From positions 7,275-71,274 of the forward strand of contig CAVJLN010000009.1 in NCBI GenBank assembly GCA_963650485.1: a stretch of DNA of 64,000 bases, read 5' to 3'. The translations under genes were made by a program, and so were the position numbers. Shown here piece after piece: positions 26,402 to 35,206 of the stretch (positions are counted from its first letter, which is position 1; each line of letters opens with the position of its first letter). The DNA is from Suilimivivens sp963650485 (lineage in GTDB: Bacteria > Bacillota > Clostridia > Lachnospirales > Lachnospiraceae). Below the pieces are notes generated by a model, which was given only the letters and a program-made list of their open reading frames with translations, was not told where the DNA came from and made no database searches.

Positions 26402-27288
26402 TATTTGTCACCTCCGCAATTTCCACATCCGCCGTGATGTGTATCTCCTTCTTTTGCCTTGAGATAAGCTCTGCCCTCAGCCGTCTTATAGATCTGCTGT
26501 CTCTGCATTGCTTCATCAAAGTTTACCAGATGTCCATCAAATTCAGGACCATCTACACAGGCAAATTTCACTTCATCACCAATGGTAACACGGCAGGCAC
26601 CACACATACCGGTACCGTCTACCATGATCGGATTTAAGCTGACAACGGTAGGAAGGTTTAATTCCTTGGTCAGTTTGCAGACAAACTTCATCATAATCAT
26701 CGGACCGATTGCCACACAGACATCGAAATGCTTTCCTTCATTGATGAGATCCGTAATGGTCTGGGTTACCATACCGCTTCTTCCGTAAGAGCCATCGTCT
26801 GTTGTTACATAAAGATTCCCTGCAACGGCCTTCATTTCCTCTTCCAGAATTAAGATATCCCTAGTCTTCGCACCTACAATAACATCAGCTGCAATACCAT
26901 GCTCGTGGAGCCATTTCACCTGTGGATAAACAGGTGCAGTTCCGACACCGCCTGCCACAAACAGAATACTCTTCTTTTTCAGTTCTTCTATGTCTTCTTT
27001 CACGAATTCAGAAGGACAGCCAAGCGGGCCCACGAAATCATGAAACGCATCTCCTGCCTTTAAGGATGACATGTACTGGGTTCCTGCTCCAACAATCTGG
27101 AACACGATGGTAACCGTTCCCTTCTCTCTGTCATAATCGCAGATCGTCAGAGGGATTCTCTCTGCATCCGCATCGGTTCTTACAATCACGAACTGACCGG
27201 GTTCGCAGGACTTTGCTACTCTTTCTGCTTTGACAACCATGGAAAAAATGTTTGCCGTAAGCTCTTTTGCTTCTAAAATCTTGTACAT
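26401..27288 (-). CDS. nfnA: NfnA-type FAD/NAD-binding subunit (sulfide dehydrogenase/DHO dehydrogenase-like)
   Basis: 295 residues: an FAD-binding barrel (EPGQFVIVRTDADAERIPLTI), an NAD-binding Rossmann region (ILFVAGGVGTAPVYPQVKWL) and a 2Fe-2S site with cysteines in GMCGACRVT, FACVDGPEF and the C-terminal Cys/Gly-rich tail (HHGGCGNCGG). This is the layout of NfnA and of PyrK-like proteins. Overlap with nfnB argues for NfnA rather than PyrK, as no pyrD is present. GGAGG precedes ATG 27288. The pair couples NADH, ferredoxin and NADP, complementing the Rnf complex at 58742-63846. Confidence 0.87.
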   Translation of the reverse strand: MYKILEAKELTANIFSMVVKAERVAKSCEPGQFVIVRTDADAERIPLTICDYDREKGTVTIVFQIVGAGTQYMSSLKAGDAFHDFVGPLGCPSEFVKEDIEELKKKSILFVAGGVGTAPVYPQVKWLHEHGIAADVIVGAKTRDILILEEEMKAVAGNLYVTTDDGSYGRSGMVTQTITDLINEGKHFDVCVAIGPMIMMKFVCKLTKELNLPTVVSLNPIMVDGTGMCGACRVTIGDEVKFACVDGPEFDGHLVNFDEAMQRQQIYKTAEGRAYLKAKEGDTHHGGCGNCGGDK

Positions 27289-27302
27289 ATTAAGCCTCCA
27301 CT

Positions 27303-28769
27303 TTATTTATTCAAAGGGATAATCCCCATTTGACCGTTTTCATCGTAAACCAGACGGTTTGGTGTCCCACTGTAAACCTCTACCGCATACAGCCTTCCGG
27401 TAAGTGTCTGGTTTCCTGCCGAATCGACAATTGATTCGCTTAATTCATAATAATATCCTAAATTCGGGATTTCGACAAGAGTCTCATACTCATAAACATA
27501 TCTTCCTTCGATTTCAAAGGAATTGCCCTGCATATCCTTCAGAATATGCTGATCCATAAGTGCTTTTTTCACCCGGTCGATTGCCGCCTTCACAGTAACC
27601 TGCGTCTGCAGTTCAAAATCATAACTCCGGTACACCACTTCACTCATTACCCCTTCTTCGGAAATCACTGCAAAGCAGTAATTCGTCCGGCCAAGCGGCA
27701 TATCAATCGGTTCTGTATATAATAAACTGTTTTCATTTGGCTCGGAACCATCTGTGGTATAATAAATATTTCCTTCTTCTTCGGTGACTGCCTCAATTAA
27801 GGTAGGAAGCTGATAATCTCCGCTGCTCGGTGTAACCTCCGGTTTTTCCGGAATGGCAACATCAATCAGATAATAGTTTTCTACCGTTTCGCTGCGGATT
27901 CCATAATCGTTCACGAAAACGGCTTTTATCCGGTGCTCCCCCGGCTCTAACAGGATCGGTGCCGTATATACCAGACTGTACTCCTGTGGCTCACTGCCAT
28001 CGGTCGTATAGTAAATCGTTCCTGTGGTATTCGCTGTGATTTTCAGTGAAATCACCTTTTCATAATTTCCGGTAGAATATCCGAATTCCGGCTTCATCGC
28101 CATATAGTGCTGGAACTGTGTCTGTACCGCGGTATCTCCGCTTTCTGTCAGCAGTACATTGATCCGCTCGTAATTCTGCTGACCGGCAAGAATGGTAACA
28201 ATAAAGTCAAAATACTGTATCTTCCGTTCCGTATCCATCGACCGTTTAAAGACAACATTTTCCAGAATTTCTTCTGCCCGGTCCGCTTCACCCAGTTCAT
28301 AATAGCATTGCGCCTGCATATAGGGAATCTCCAAATCCTCCGGCTGCAATTTTTCGGCCTTGGCAAGAAAGGTAAGTGCATTCTTGTACTGCTCTTTTTC
28401 CATGCGTTCTTCTGCTTCCCGGAGCTGATAGTTCACCGAATAATTCTGATAGATAAGTCCGGCAATCAAAACAATAATCAACGTCATCAGAACGGCAGCA
28501 AGCGTGGTAATCAAAATACGCTTTTTGGAAGTAATACCGTTAAAAATGCTTTCCTCTTTAAGGAAATCCTCCTCTGCCGGTTTTTTGGGGGAATCTGAAG
28601 GATTTTCATGTGGATACGGATTGATTTCTTCCGCAACGGTCGACAGGGTTTCCTCAATACTGTTTTGAATTTCAGGCTCAAAATCCGGAACAATCTGGAT
28701 CTCTGCTCCACATCGTTCACAGTAAAGATGTTCTTCCTTCATTTCATATCCGCATCGTGGACAAATCAT
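27303..28769 (-). CDS. Zinc-ribbon, TPR and chitobiase-C-like repeat membrane protein
   Basis: 488 residues: an N-terminal zinc ribbon (CPRCG...CERCG, Cys 3, 6, 17, 20), one membrane helix at about 85-108, TPR-like helices (about 110-215: NALTFLAKAEKLQPEDLEIPYMQAQ), then two beta-sandwich repeats of the CHB_HEX_C_1 type (GTIYYTTDGSEPQEYS and GNIYYTTDGSEPNENS) and a C-terminal domain. The layout suggests a surface-exposed, non-catalytic protein. The zinc ribbon should face the cytosol. GGAGGTACGGAA precedes the ATG. It lies 14 bp upstream of nfnA; functional relation unknown. Confidence 0.78.
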   Translation of the reverse strand: MICPRCGYEMKEEHLYCERCGAEIQIVPDFEPEIQNSIEETLSTVAEEINPYPHENPSDSPKKPAEEDFLKEESIFNGITSKKRILITTLAAVLMTLIIVLIAGLIYQNYSVNYQLREAEERMEKEQYKNALTFLAKAEKLQPEDLEIPYMQAQCYYELGEADRAEEILENVVFKRSMDTERKIQYFDFIVTILAGQQNYERINVLLTESGDTAVQTQFQHYMAMKPEFGYSTGNYEKVISLKITANTTGTIYYTTDGSEPQEYSLVYTAPILLEPGEHRIKAVFVNDYGIRSETVENYYLIDVAIPEKPEVTPSSGDYQLPTLIEAVTEEEGNIYYTTDGSEPNENSLLYTEPIDMPLGRTNYCFAVISEEGVMSEVVYRSYDFELQTQVTVKAAIDRVKKALMDQHILKDMQGNSFEIEGRYVYEYETLVEIPNLGYYYELSESIVDSAGNQTLTGRLYAVEVYSGTPNRLVYDENGQMGIIPLNK

Positions 28770-28824
28770 TTCCGTACCTCCTTCCCTTACCGGATACCAT
28801 GCTGCCTGCCTCTAAATATATCTA

Positions 28825-28853
28825 TTAACTATTCAGAACTACATTCGTAAAAC
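28825..28853 (-). repeat. End fragment of the GTAAC-ended element, forming the folD 3' end
   Basis: Plus-strand TTAACTATTCAGA...CATTCGTAAAAC matches the outer end of the full elements (first base T instead of G). Read on the minus strand, GTTTTACGAATG encodes the last FolD residues and the next TAG is its stop. Confidence 0.65.
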
Positions 28854-29681
28854 AGAGTTCACACAGTTATGCAGCAGCATCGCAATCGTCATCGGTCCGA
28901 CACCCCCCGGCACCGGCGTAATAGCTTCGCAGACCGGAAATACGGAATCGTAATCCACATCTCCGCAAAGCTTATTGTTCTCATCCCGGTTAATGCCGAC
29001 ATCAATAACAACCGCACCTTCCTTTACATAGTCTGCATTTACCATCTTCGGCTTACCGATTGCAACAATCAGAATGTCTGCGCTCTTGCAGACCTCCTTC
29101 AGATTTCTGGTTCTCGAATGTGCAATTGTAACAGTTGCATTCTCACGAAGCATTAATAATGCCATAGGCTTTCCGACGATATTGCTTCTTCCTAAAATGA
29201 CACATTCTCTGCCTTCAATTTCAATATTACTTCTCTTTAAAAGTTCAATAATTCCCGCGGGAGTACAGGAGACAAAGCCCTTTTGTCCAATGCAGAGTGC
29301 ACCCACGCTCTGCGGATGAAATCCATCAACATCCTTTAACGGAGAAATGGTTCGGATTACAAGATTTTCATCAATGTGGGAAGGTAAGGGAAGCTGTACT
29401 AAAATACCGTTCACATCCTTCCGCTCATTCAGTTCTCCGATCAGGTCAAGCAGCTCCTGCTGCGTAGTCTCCTCCGGCAGCTCATAGGATAACGACCGGA
29501 TTCCAATGTATTCACAACCCTTTTTCTTATTTCTAACATAAACAGTAGATGCCGGATTATCACCGACCTGCACAACGGCAAGGGTAATCTCAATTCCCTG
29601 CTCCTTTAACTGTGCTACCTTTTCCTTCAGTTCATCCTTTAACTGTGTGGATATTTCTTTTCCATTAATGATCTTTGCCAT
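28839..29681 (-). CDS. folD: Methylene-THF dehydrogenase/methenyl-THF cyclohydrolase
   Basis: A 280-residue bifunctional enzyme that interconverts methylene-, methenyl- and formyl-tetrahydrofolate with NADP. Visible motifs are the catalytic Lys in YVRNKKKGCEYIGI, GILVQLPLPSHID, VDGFHP, the Rossmann loop GRSNIVGKPMA and PVPGGVGPMTIAML. It lies 12 bp downstream of fhs, so formate activation and reduction are cotranscribed. The final residues (VLRM) and stop codon come from a repeat-element fragment. Confidence 0.95.
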   Translation of the reverse strand: MAKIINGKEISTQLKDELKEKVAQLKEQGIEITLAVVQVGDNPASTVYVRNKKKGCEYIGIRSLSYELPEETTQQELLDLIGELNERKDVNGILVQLPLPSHIDENLVIRTISPLKDVDGFHPQSVGALCIGQKGFVSCTPAGIIELLKRSNIEIEGRECVILGRSNIVGKPMALLMLRENATVTIAHSRTRNLKEVCKSADILIVAIGKPKMVNADYVKEGAVVIDVGINRDENNKLCGDVDYDSVFPVCEAITPVPGGVGPMTIAMLLHNCVNSVLRM

Positions 29682-29693
29682 CTTCGCACTCCT

Positions 29694-31364
29694 TTAGAAC
29701 AATCCTGTAATCTTTCCTTCTTCGTTCACATCAATATCAAATGCGGCCGGATGCTTGGGAAGTCCCGGCATGGTCATAACCGCTCCAGTGAGGACAACGA
29801 CAAAGCCCGCTCCTGCAGAGATATAAGCCTCTCTTACCTGCAGGGTAAATCCTTCCGGTCTTCCTAAGAGTTCCGGGTTATCGGACAGGGAATACTGGGT
29901 TTTCGCCATACATACCGGCATGTTTCCAAATCCCATCTCTTCGATTTTCTTTAACTGCTTTAACGCTGCCGGTGCATAGCTTACGCCGTCCGCACCATAA
30001 ATTTCCCCTGCAACGGTTTCAATCTTTTCCTTTAAGGAAAGCGCATCCTCATACAACGGTTTAAAATGGCTCTCCCTGGTCTCTATGGATCGGATAACCT
30101 TTTCGGCAAGTTCGATACCGCCTTCCCCGCCCTCGGTAAAGACCTTGGAAATGGCAAACTCACAGTTTCTCTCTTCGCAGAACTGCTTTACCCAAGCGGT
30201 TTCTGCTTCTGTATCGGTGTGGAAACTGTTTAAGGTAACCACGACCGGCACTCCATATTTCTGGAGATTTTCAATGTGCTTTTCGAGGTTCACAATTCCT
30301 TTTTTTAATGCATCAAGGTTTTCATTCTGAAGATCTGCTTTTGCAATACCGCCATTGTATTTAAGTGCACGAATTGTTGCAACAAGAACCACAACATCCG
30401 GCTTTAAGCCTGCCATACGGCACTTGATATCAAAGAACTTCTCTGCTCCGAGATCAGCGCCAAAACCTGCTTCGGTGATACAGTAATCGGCCATCTTTAA
30501 AGCAGCCTTCGTAGCTCTTACAGAGTTACAGCCATGTGCGATGTTCGCAAAAGGACCACCATGGATCAGTACCGGATTGTGCTCTAAGGTCTGCACAAGA
30601 TTGGGCTTCAACGCATCCTTAAGAAGGGCTGCCATCGCGCCTACCGCCTGCAGATCGCCTGCCGTAACCGGCTCTCCCTGATAGTTATAAGCAACCACGA
30701 TACGAGAAAGACGTTCCTTTAAATCCTTCATATCATCTGCCAGACAAAGAATTGCCATAATTTCAGAAGCTACCGTAATCACGAAATGGTCTTCTCGTAC
30801 CATTCCGTCTGCCTTTGCCCCCAGTCCGACAACGACATTACGTAATACACGGTCATTCATGTCAAGGCATCGTTTCCAGGTCACCTGTCTTGGATCAATC
30901 TGTAACTGGTTGCCCTGCTGGATATGGTTGTCCAGCAACGCAGCAAGCAGATTATTCGCGGAAGTAATGGCATGAAAATCTCCGGTAAAATGCAGGTTGA
31001 TATCTTCCATCGGAACGACCTGTGCATAACCGCCGCCGGCTGCACCGCCTTTAATTCCAAAGCAGGGACCCAAAGAGGGTTCCCGTAACGTAATGACTGC
31101 TTTCTTTCCCATCCTTCCAAAGGCCTGTCCGAGTCCCACGCTGGTTGTTGTCTTTCCTTCTCCTGCAGGAGTCGGATTAATGGCCGTAACGAGGATCAGT
31201 TTACCATCCGGACGCTCCTTCAGCTTTTCAAGATACTCGTCAGAAAGCTTCGCCTTATACTTTCCATAGAATTCCAGTTCCTCTGCGGTAATTCCGAGTG
31301 TTTCCGCAACTGATGCAATCGGTTCCATTTTTGCTTCCTGTGCAATTTCAATATCTGATTTCAT
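29694..31364 (-). CDS. fhs: Formate-tetrahydrofolate ligase
   Basis: A 556-residue ATP-dependent formyl-THF synthetase. The P-loop TPAGEGKTTTSVGLGQAFG (about residue 66), GIKGGAAGGGYAQV, HGGPFANIAHGCNS and TEAGFGADLGAEKF are family blocks, all intact. It starts 54 bp after ftsK, with AAAGGA about 11 bp before the ATG. With folD it supplies one-carbon units. The carbonyl-branch genes of the Wood-Ljungdahl pathway are not in this window, so acetogenesis is not implied. Confidence 0.96.
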   Translation of the reverse strand: MKSDIEIAQEAKMEPIASVAETLGITAEELEFYGKYKAKLSDEYLEKLKERPDGKLILVTAINPTPAGEGKTTTSVGLGQAFGRMGKKAVITLREPSLGPCFGIKGGAAGGGYAQVVPMEDINLHFTGDFHAITSANNLLAALLDNHIQQGNQLQIDPRQVTWKRCLDMNDRVLRNVVVGLGAKADGMVREDHFVITVASEIMAILCLADDMKDLKERLSRIVVAYNYQGEPVTAGDLQAVGAMAALLKDALKPNLVQTLEHNPVLIHGGPFANIAHGCNSVRATKAALKMADYCITEAGFGADLGAEKFFDIKCRMAGLKPDVVVLVATIRALKYNGGIAKADLQNENLDALKKGIVNLEKHIENLQKYGVPVVVTLNSFHTDTEAETAWVKQFCEERNCEFAISKVFTEGGEGGIELAEKVIRSIETRESHFKPLYEDALSLKEKIETVAGEIYGADGVSYAPAALKQLKKIEEMGFGNMPVCMAKTQYSLSDNPELLGRPEGFTLQVREAYISAGAGFVVVLTGAVMTMPGLPKHPAAFDIDVNEEGKITGLF

Positions 31365-31418
31365 CCCTCATAAATCCTTTCTATCTATAAGTATTCTAAA
31401 CTGTTCCGTCCTTCACCG

Positions 31419-34277
31419 TTACAGGCACTCCTCAATATACTGCTCAAACTGCTCCTGACTCATCAGTACCTTACGCGGCTTCGTGCCCTCTTCTTCACCA
31501 ACGACACCGGCCTCACACAACTGATCCATAATCCGGGCTGCACGGTTAAAGCCGATTTTAAACACACGCTGTAACATACCGATCGATGCTTTATCCTTCT
31601 CAATGATGAACTGTGCTGCATCCACAAAGTACTGATCCCGCTCATTACCGCCGCCGGAGCCACCAGATCCGTCTCCTGAGGCAGAGCCCAGGCTTTCCAT
31701 CTTTTCCTGGATATCGGAATCATAAATATTGCCAAGCTGCTGGTTCTTTAAGAACTCTACAACGTCTGAAACTTCCTTATCGGAAACAAATGCGCCCTGT
31801 ACCCGGACAGGCTTCGTATAGCCCTGTGGATAAAACAACATATCGCCCTTACCCAAAAGCTTCTCCGCTCCGTTCATATCAAGAATGGTTCGTGAATCGA
31901 CACCGCTGGATACACTGAATGCAATACGGCTCGGCATATTCGCCTTAATCAGGCCCGTAATAACATCTACCGAAGGACGCTGGGTCGCAATGATCAGATG
32001 GATTCCGGCTGCTCTTGCAAGCTGTGCCAGACGGCAGATAGATTCCTCCACCTCGCCCGGAGATACCATCATCAGATCGGCAAGCTCGTCCACGATAATC
32101 ACGATCTGCGGCATCTTCTTCGGAGCCTGCGGATCGCCTTTAGCAGCCATATCTTCCACTTTCTTATTGTATCCCTTAAGATCACGGACATTGAAGTCTG
32201 CAAACTTCTGATAACGGTCCGTCATCTCGGCAACGCCCCACTGCAGGGCAGCAGATGCTTTCTTAGGGTCAGTCACAACCGGAATCATCAGATGGGGGAT
32301 TCCGTTATAAACACTCAATTCCACCACCTTCGGATCCACCATGATCAGTTTAACGTCCGAAGGATCTGCCTTGTACAGAATACTCATAATCAGAGTATTG
32401 ATACATACCGATTTACCGGATCCTGTCGCACCGGCAATCAGCATATGAGGCATCTTCGCAATGTCACTGACCACAACACGTCCTGCAATATCCTTACCAA
32501 CCGCAAATGCAATATTTGAAGGGAACTTTTTAAATTCATCCGTTTCAAGCAGTTCCCGTAACCCGACTGCTGTATTTTCTTTATTCGGAACTTCAATACC
32601 AATCGCTGCCTTACCGGGAATCGGTGCTTCAATACGAATGTCTGTAGCCGCAAGATTTAACTTAATATCATCAGCCAGTCCGACAATTTTACTTACCTTA
32701 ACGCCTTGCTCCGGCTGCAGTTCATAACGTGTTACGGCTGGCCCCTGGCTAATGTTCGTAATCGTTACCCGTACTCCGAAGGTCTGCAGGGTCTGCTGTA
32801 GACGTTGTGCAGTTTCACGAAGCTCGTTTCCGGCATTCTGATTCTCCTTGCTCATGCTCTTCGTCAGGAGACTGATCGGTGGAAACTGATATTCCCTGGG
32901 ACGTACCGGCTGGTTTCCGAGATTTTCCTGTGTCATGCCCTGCTGTGCCTGTCCGGGAGCATGGTTCTGAGCCACATGATTCTGTGTGGAGCCTGTCTGT
33001 GTCTGTGACATGCGATTCGTTCCGACCGATGACGTACCGGATGTCATACCTGTGCCTGACGCAGAACTCCGCGCCGTTTCCGGCTGCGGATCTGTTGTAA
33101 GCGGAATGCCAAACGGATCCTCTTTCGGAAGTCTGGCAACCGGACGTGTTTTCGCAGATACCGGTATTTCCCCTTCTTCATAGGGATTTACGATCTCTGA
33201 AATATCATCACTCTGCTGTTCCCCTACTTCTCCGTTAATCCGGATCTTACTGAAATCAAAACCGCCAGACGGTTCTTCATGGGTAATCACGGACTGCGTA
33301 GCTGCTGACTGCGTAACTACCGTCTGTGCAGCCACCGGCTTCTGATATGTATCTTCCGGTATCATTTCCTCTTCCATCTGCGTATGAGGTCGTTCCAGTT
33401 GTTCTTCAAAATCGGACAGATTAATCTCATGGATGTCATCCCGTTCGCGTACCACAGGTTCTTCATGGCTTTCTGCAGTAAGGGAGGTATCCATCATGAC
33501 ACCAGTCACCTTTTTATTCATGCGAAGAATCTTCTGATCCTCCTCCTGTTCTTCCCGGAGCCTTCGTTCTTCCCCTCTCCTCTTCCGGAGCTCTTCTGCT
33601 TCCTCCCTGCGCTTCTGTGCCCGTTCTCTGCGGTAAGCCGCATCTTCTCTGGAACGCTCATAAACTTTCCGGCTTCCGCTCTTAACACCATTCATAAAAG
33701 ACTTGTCCGTAATGACAATCAACGCAATAATGGCGATCACTAAAAGACTCAATATGGTTCCGATAAGTCCTAAAAAGTGGTACGCAAGATAAGCAAAGGA
33801 GCCGCCTAAAATTCCACCGCCGTTCCGGTTCGTACTGCATGCTTCATAGATGCCCTTAAAATCATAAGAAGCCGCTTCCTGTGGCGCTTTCGTAAACAGC
33901 TCACACATCATGCTGACGATCAGATATAAACATACTGTCGCAATAATCTTCCTTGTGGCAATGATATTTCCACTGTTAATCATGGCGAAGGCAATGACTA
34001 TAAACAGAAAAACCGGAATCAGATACGCGGTGAGTCCGAAAATTCCGAACATCACGCCACTGATTGCATTTCCCATTACGCCGATAATTCCAAAATTACA
34101 TAAAAACAGAAAAACGCACAAGGCAAACAAGGCAATCAAAATCACTTCGCTTTTGATTGCCACATCCATCGGCTCACTCTGACGCTGGTTCTGACTCCTG
34201 CTCCGGCTTTTGCCTGACGTGTTTGTTTTTCTGGTATTATTATTTTTTCTGGTGTTGCTTTTCTTACTCTGTGCCAT
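31419..34277 (-). CDS. ftsK: DNA translocase FtsK/SpoIIIE
   Basis: A 952-residue septal DNA pump. Four to five membrane helices lie in the first 200 residues. A charged, Gln/Thr-rich linker (about 210-480) follows, then the RecA-like motor with Walker A AGATGSGKSVCIN (about residue 612), Walker B-type IVIIVDELADLMM and ATQRPSVDVITGLIKAN. The last about 65 residues form the winged-helix gamma domain (GMLQRVFKIGFNRAARIMD) that reads KOPS/SRS sites. It lies 41 bp downstream of tepA, as in other Firmicutes. It probably serves both division and forespore chromosome transfer. Confidence 0.95.
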   Translation of the reverse strand: MAQSKKSNTRKNNNTRKTNTSGKSRSRSQNQRQSEPMDVAIKSEVILIALFALCVFLFLCNFGIIGVMGNAISGVMFGIFGLTAYLIPVFLFIVIAFAMINSGNIIATRKIIATVCLYLIVSMMCELFTKAPQEAASYDFKGIYEACSTNRNGGGILGGSFAYLAYHFLGLIGTILSLLVIAIIALIVITDKSFMNGVKSGSRKVYERSREDAAYRRERAQKRREEAEELRKRRGEERRLREEQEEDQKILRMNKKVTGVMMDTSLTAESHEEPVVRERDDIHEINLSDFEEQLERPHTQMEEEMIPEDTYQKPVAAQTVVTQSAATQSVITHEEPSGGFDFSKIRINGEVGEQQSDDISEIVNPYEEGEIPVSAKTRPVARLPKEDPFGIPLTTDPQPETARSSASGTGMTSGTSSVGTNRMSQTQTGSTQNHVAQNHAPGQAQQGMTQENLGNQPVRPREYQFPPISLLTKSMSKENQNAGNELRETAQRLQQTLQTFGVRVTITNISQGPAVTRYELQPEQGVKVSKIVGLADDIKLNLAATDIRIEAPIPGKAAIGIEVPNKENTAVGLRELLETDEFKKFPSNIAFAVGKDIAGRVVVSDIAKMPHMLIAGATGSGKSVCINTLIMSILYKADPSDVKLIMVDPKVVELSVYNGIPHLMIPVVTDPKKASAALQWGVAEMTDRYQKFADFNVRDLKGYNKKVEDMAAKGDPQAPKKMPQIVIIVDELADLMMVSPGEVEESICRLAQLARAAGIHLIIATQRPSVDVITGLIKANMPSRIAFSVSSGVDSRTILDMNGAEKLLGKGDMLFYPQGYTKPVRVQGAFVSDKEVSDVVEFLKNQQLGNIYDSDIQEKMESLGSASGDGSGGSGGGNERDQYFVDAAQFIIEKDKASIGMLQRVFKIGFNRAARIMDQLCEAGVVGEEEGTKPRKVLMSQEQFEQYIEECL

Positions 34278-34318
34278 ACTACATCCCTTTCAGCACTAGA
34301 TCTTGTGCTTACATAGTC

Positions 34319-35029
34319 TTAATTAGTATAGCATTTTTTCTTTTTGCTATCAATGAGAGAATGTAGTTTTTTCATAGCATCCCCGATTCCCCCGGTATCA
34401 TTAATAATCCCCTCTTCCACCGCTTCCTTGCCTACCAGGATTGTTCCGACATCCTTCGTCAACATTTCCGTTTCCATCATCAGTTCCTCAAAGCGTGATC
34501 TCGTAATGCTACAATGATGACAGACAAATCCGGTAATCCGGTCCTGGATCTGCTTAAAATAATCAAAGGTCTGCGGCACTCCAATCACCATGCCATTCAT
34601 GCGCACCGGGTGAATGACCATTGTTCCCGTTGGCACAATATAGGAATAATCGGTACTAACGGCAATCGGGACACCAATCGAATGACTTCCCCCAAGTACC
34701 AGTGAAACAGTGGGCTTACTTAATGACGCAATCATTTCCGCAATGGCAAGTCCTGCTTCCACATCTCCCCCGACGGTATTTAAAAGAATGAGAACCCCGT
34801 CAATGTTTTCACTGTCTTCAATGGCTGCAAGCTGTGGCAGAATATGTTCATACTTCGTAGACTTGGAATTGCTTCCCAGATTATCATGCCCCTCAATCTC
34901 ACCGATCACCGAAATCAGATGGATGGTATTTTCTTTTTCATTCTTATTTAAGGTGGCCTGTCCGGTTTCTTCAATTCTCCGATCCCGGTTCTTTTCTTCC
35001 TCTACTCTTATATTTTGTTCGTTTTCCAC
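34319..35029 (-). CDS. tepA: ClpP-fold protease, TepA/YmfB type
   Basis: A 236-residue ClpP/SppA-superfamily protein of the translocation-enhancing TepA group. The conserved core reads ILLNTVGGDVEAGLAIAEMI, then LGGSHSIGVPIAVS with the nucleophile Ser region, then GTMVIHPVRMNG with the His region. The charged N-terminus has no signal peptide, so it is cytosolic. The start is GTG 35029 with GGGAG 5 bp upstream; no nearby ATG fits. The synteny with ftsK/spoIIIE downstream supports the call. A perfect palindrome lies about 60 bp upstream. Confidence 0.85.
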   Translation of the reverse strand: MENEQNIRVEEEKNRDRRIEETGQATLNKNEKENTIHLISVIGEIEGHDNLGSNSKSTKYEHILPQLAAIEDSENIDGVLILLNTVGGDVEAGLAIAEMIASLSKPTVSLVLGGSHSIGVPIAVSTDYSYIVPTGTMVIHPVRMNGMVIGVPQTFDYFKQIQDRITGFVCHHCSITRSRFEELMMETEMLTKDVGTILVGKEAVEEGIINDTGGIGDAMKKLHSLIDSKKKKCYTN

Positions 35030-35090
35030 ACGATCTCCCTTCCAAATTCATTCAAAAATGATCACTGAAACATTTACTCATGCGCAATAC

Positions 35091-35121
35091 TCAGAAAATG
35101 ATCCACAGGATCATTTTCTGA
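35091..35121. repeat. 31-bp perfect inverted repeat upstream of tepA
   Basis: Arms of 14 bp (TCAGAAAATGATCC and its exact complement) around ACA. No T-run follows in either direction, so it is not a typical terminator. A related half-site (TGATCATTTTTGAA on the minus strand) lies 45 bp closer to tepA. It could be an operator or a leader hairpin. Confidence 0.6.
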
Positions 35122-35133
35122 TATGCACCGGCA

Positions 35134-35165
35134 ACCAAAAACGCACCGGAAATTTCCGATGCGTT
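35134..35165 (-). terminator. Terminator after the membrane-protein gene
   Basis: 13-bp stem, AACGCACCGGAAA (35140-35152) with TTTCCGATGCGTT (35153-35165), containing one mismatch. On the minus strand it is followed by TTTTTGG. It lies about 40 bp after the stop at 35207 and separates that gene from tepA. Confidence 0.65.
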
Positions 35166-35206
35166 TATTATGTCCTTAATAAGGGTTCTTATTCGTATGT
35201 AAGTTT

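Noticed and set aside
29694..31364. Wood-Ljungdahl (acetogen) cluster from fhs and folD
   Set aside because: No CO dehydrogenase, methyltransferase or corrinoid protein genes are in the window; fhs and folD alone serve general one-carbon metabolism.
31365..31418. THF riboswitch before fhs (also considered before folD and the cyclo-ligase gene)
   Set aside because: The gaps are 54 bp or less and none shows the conserved paired elements of that riboswitch.
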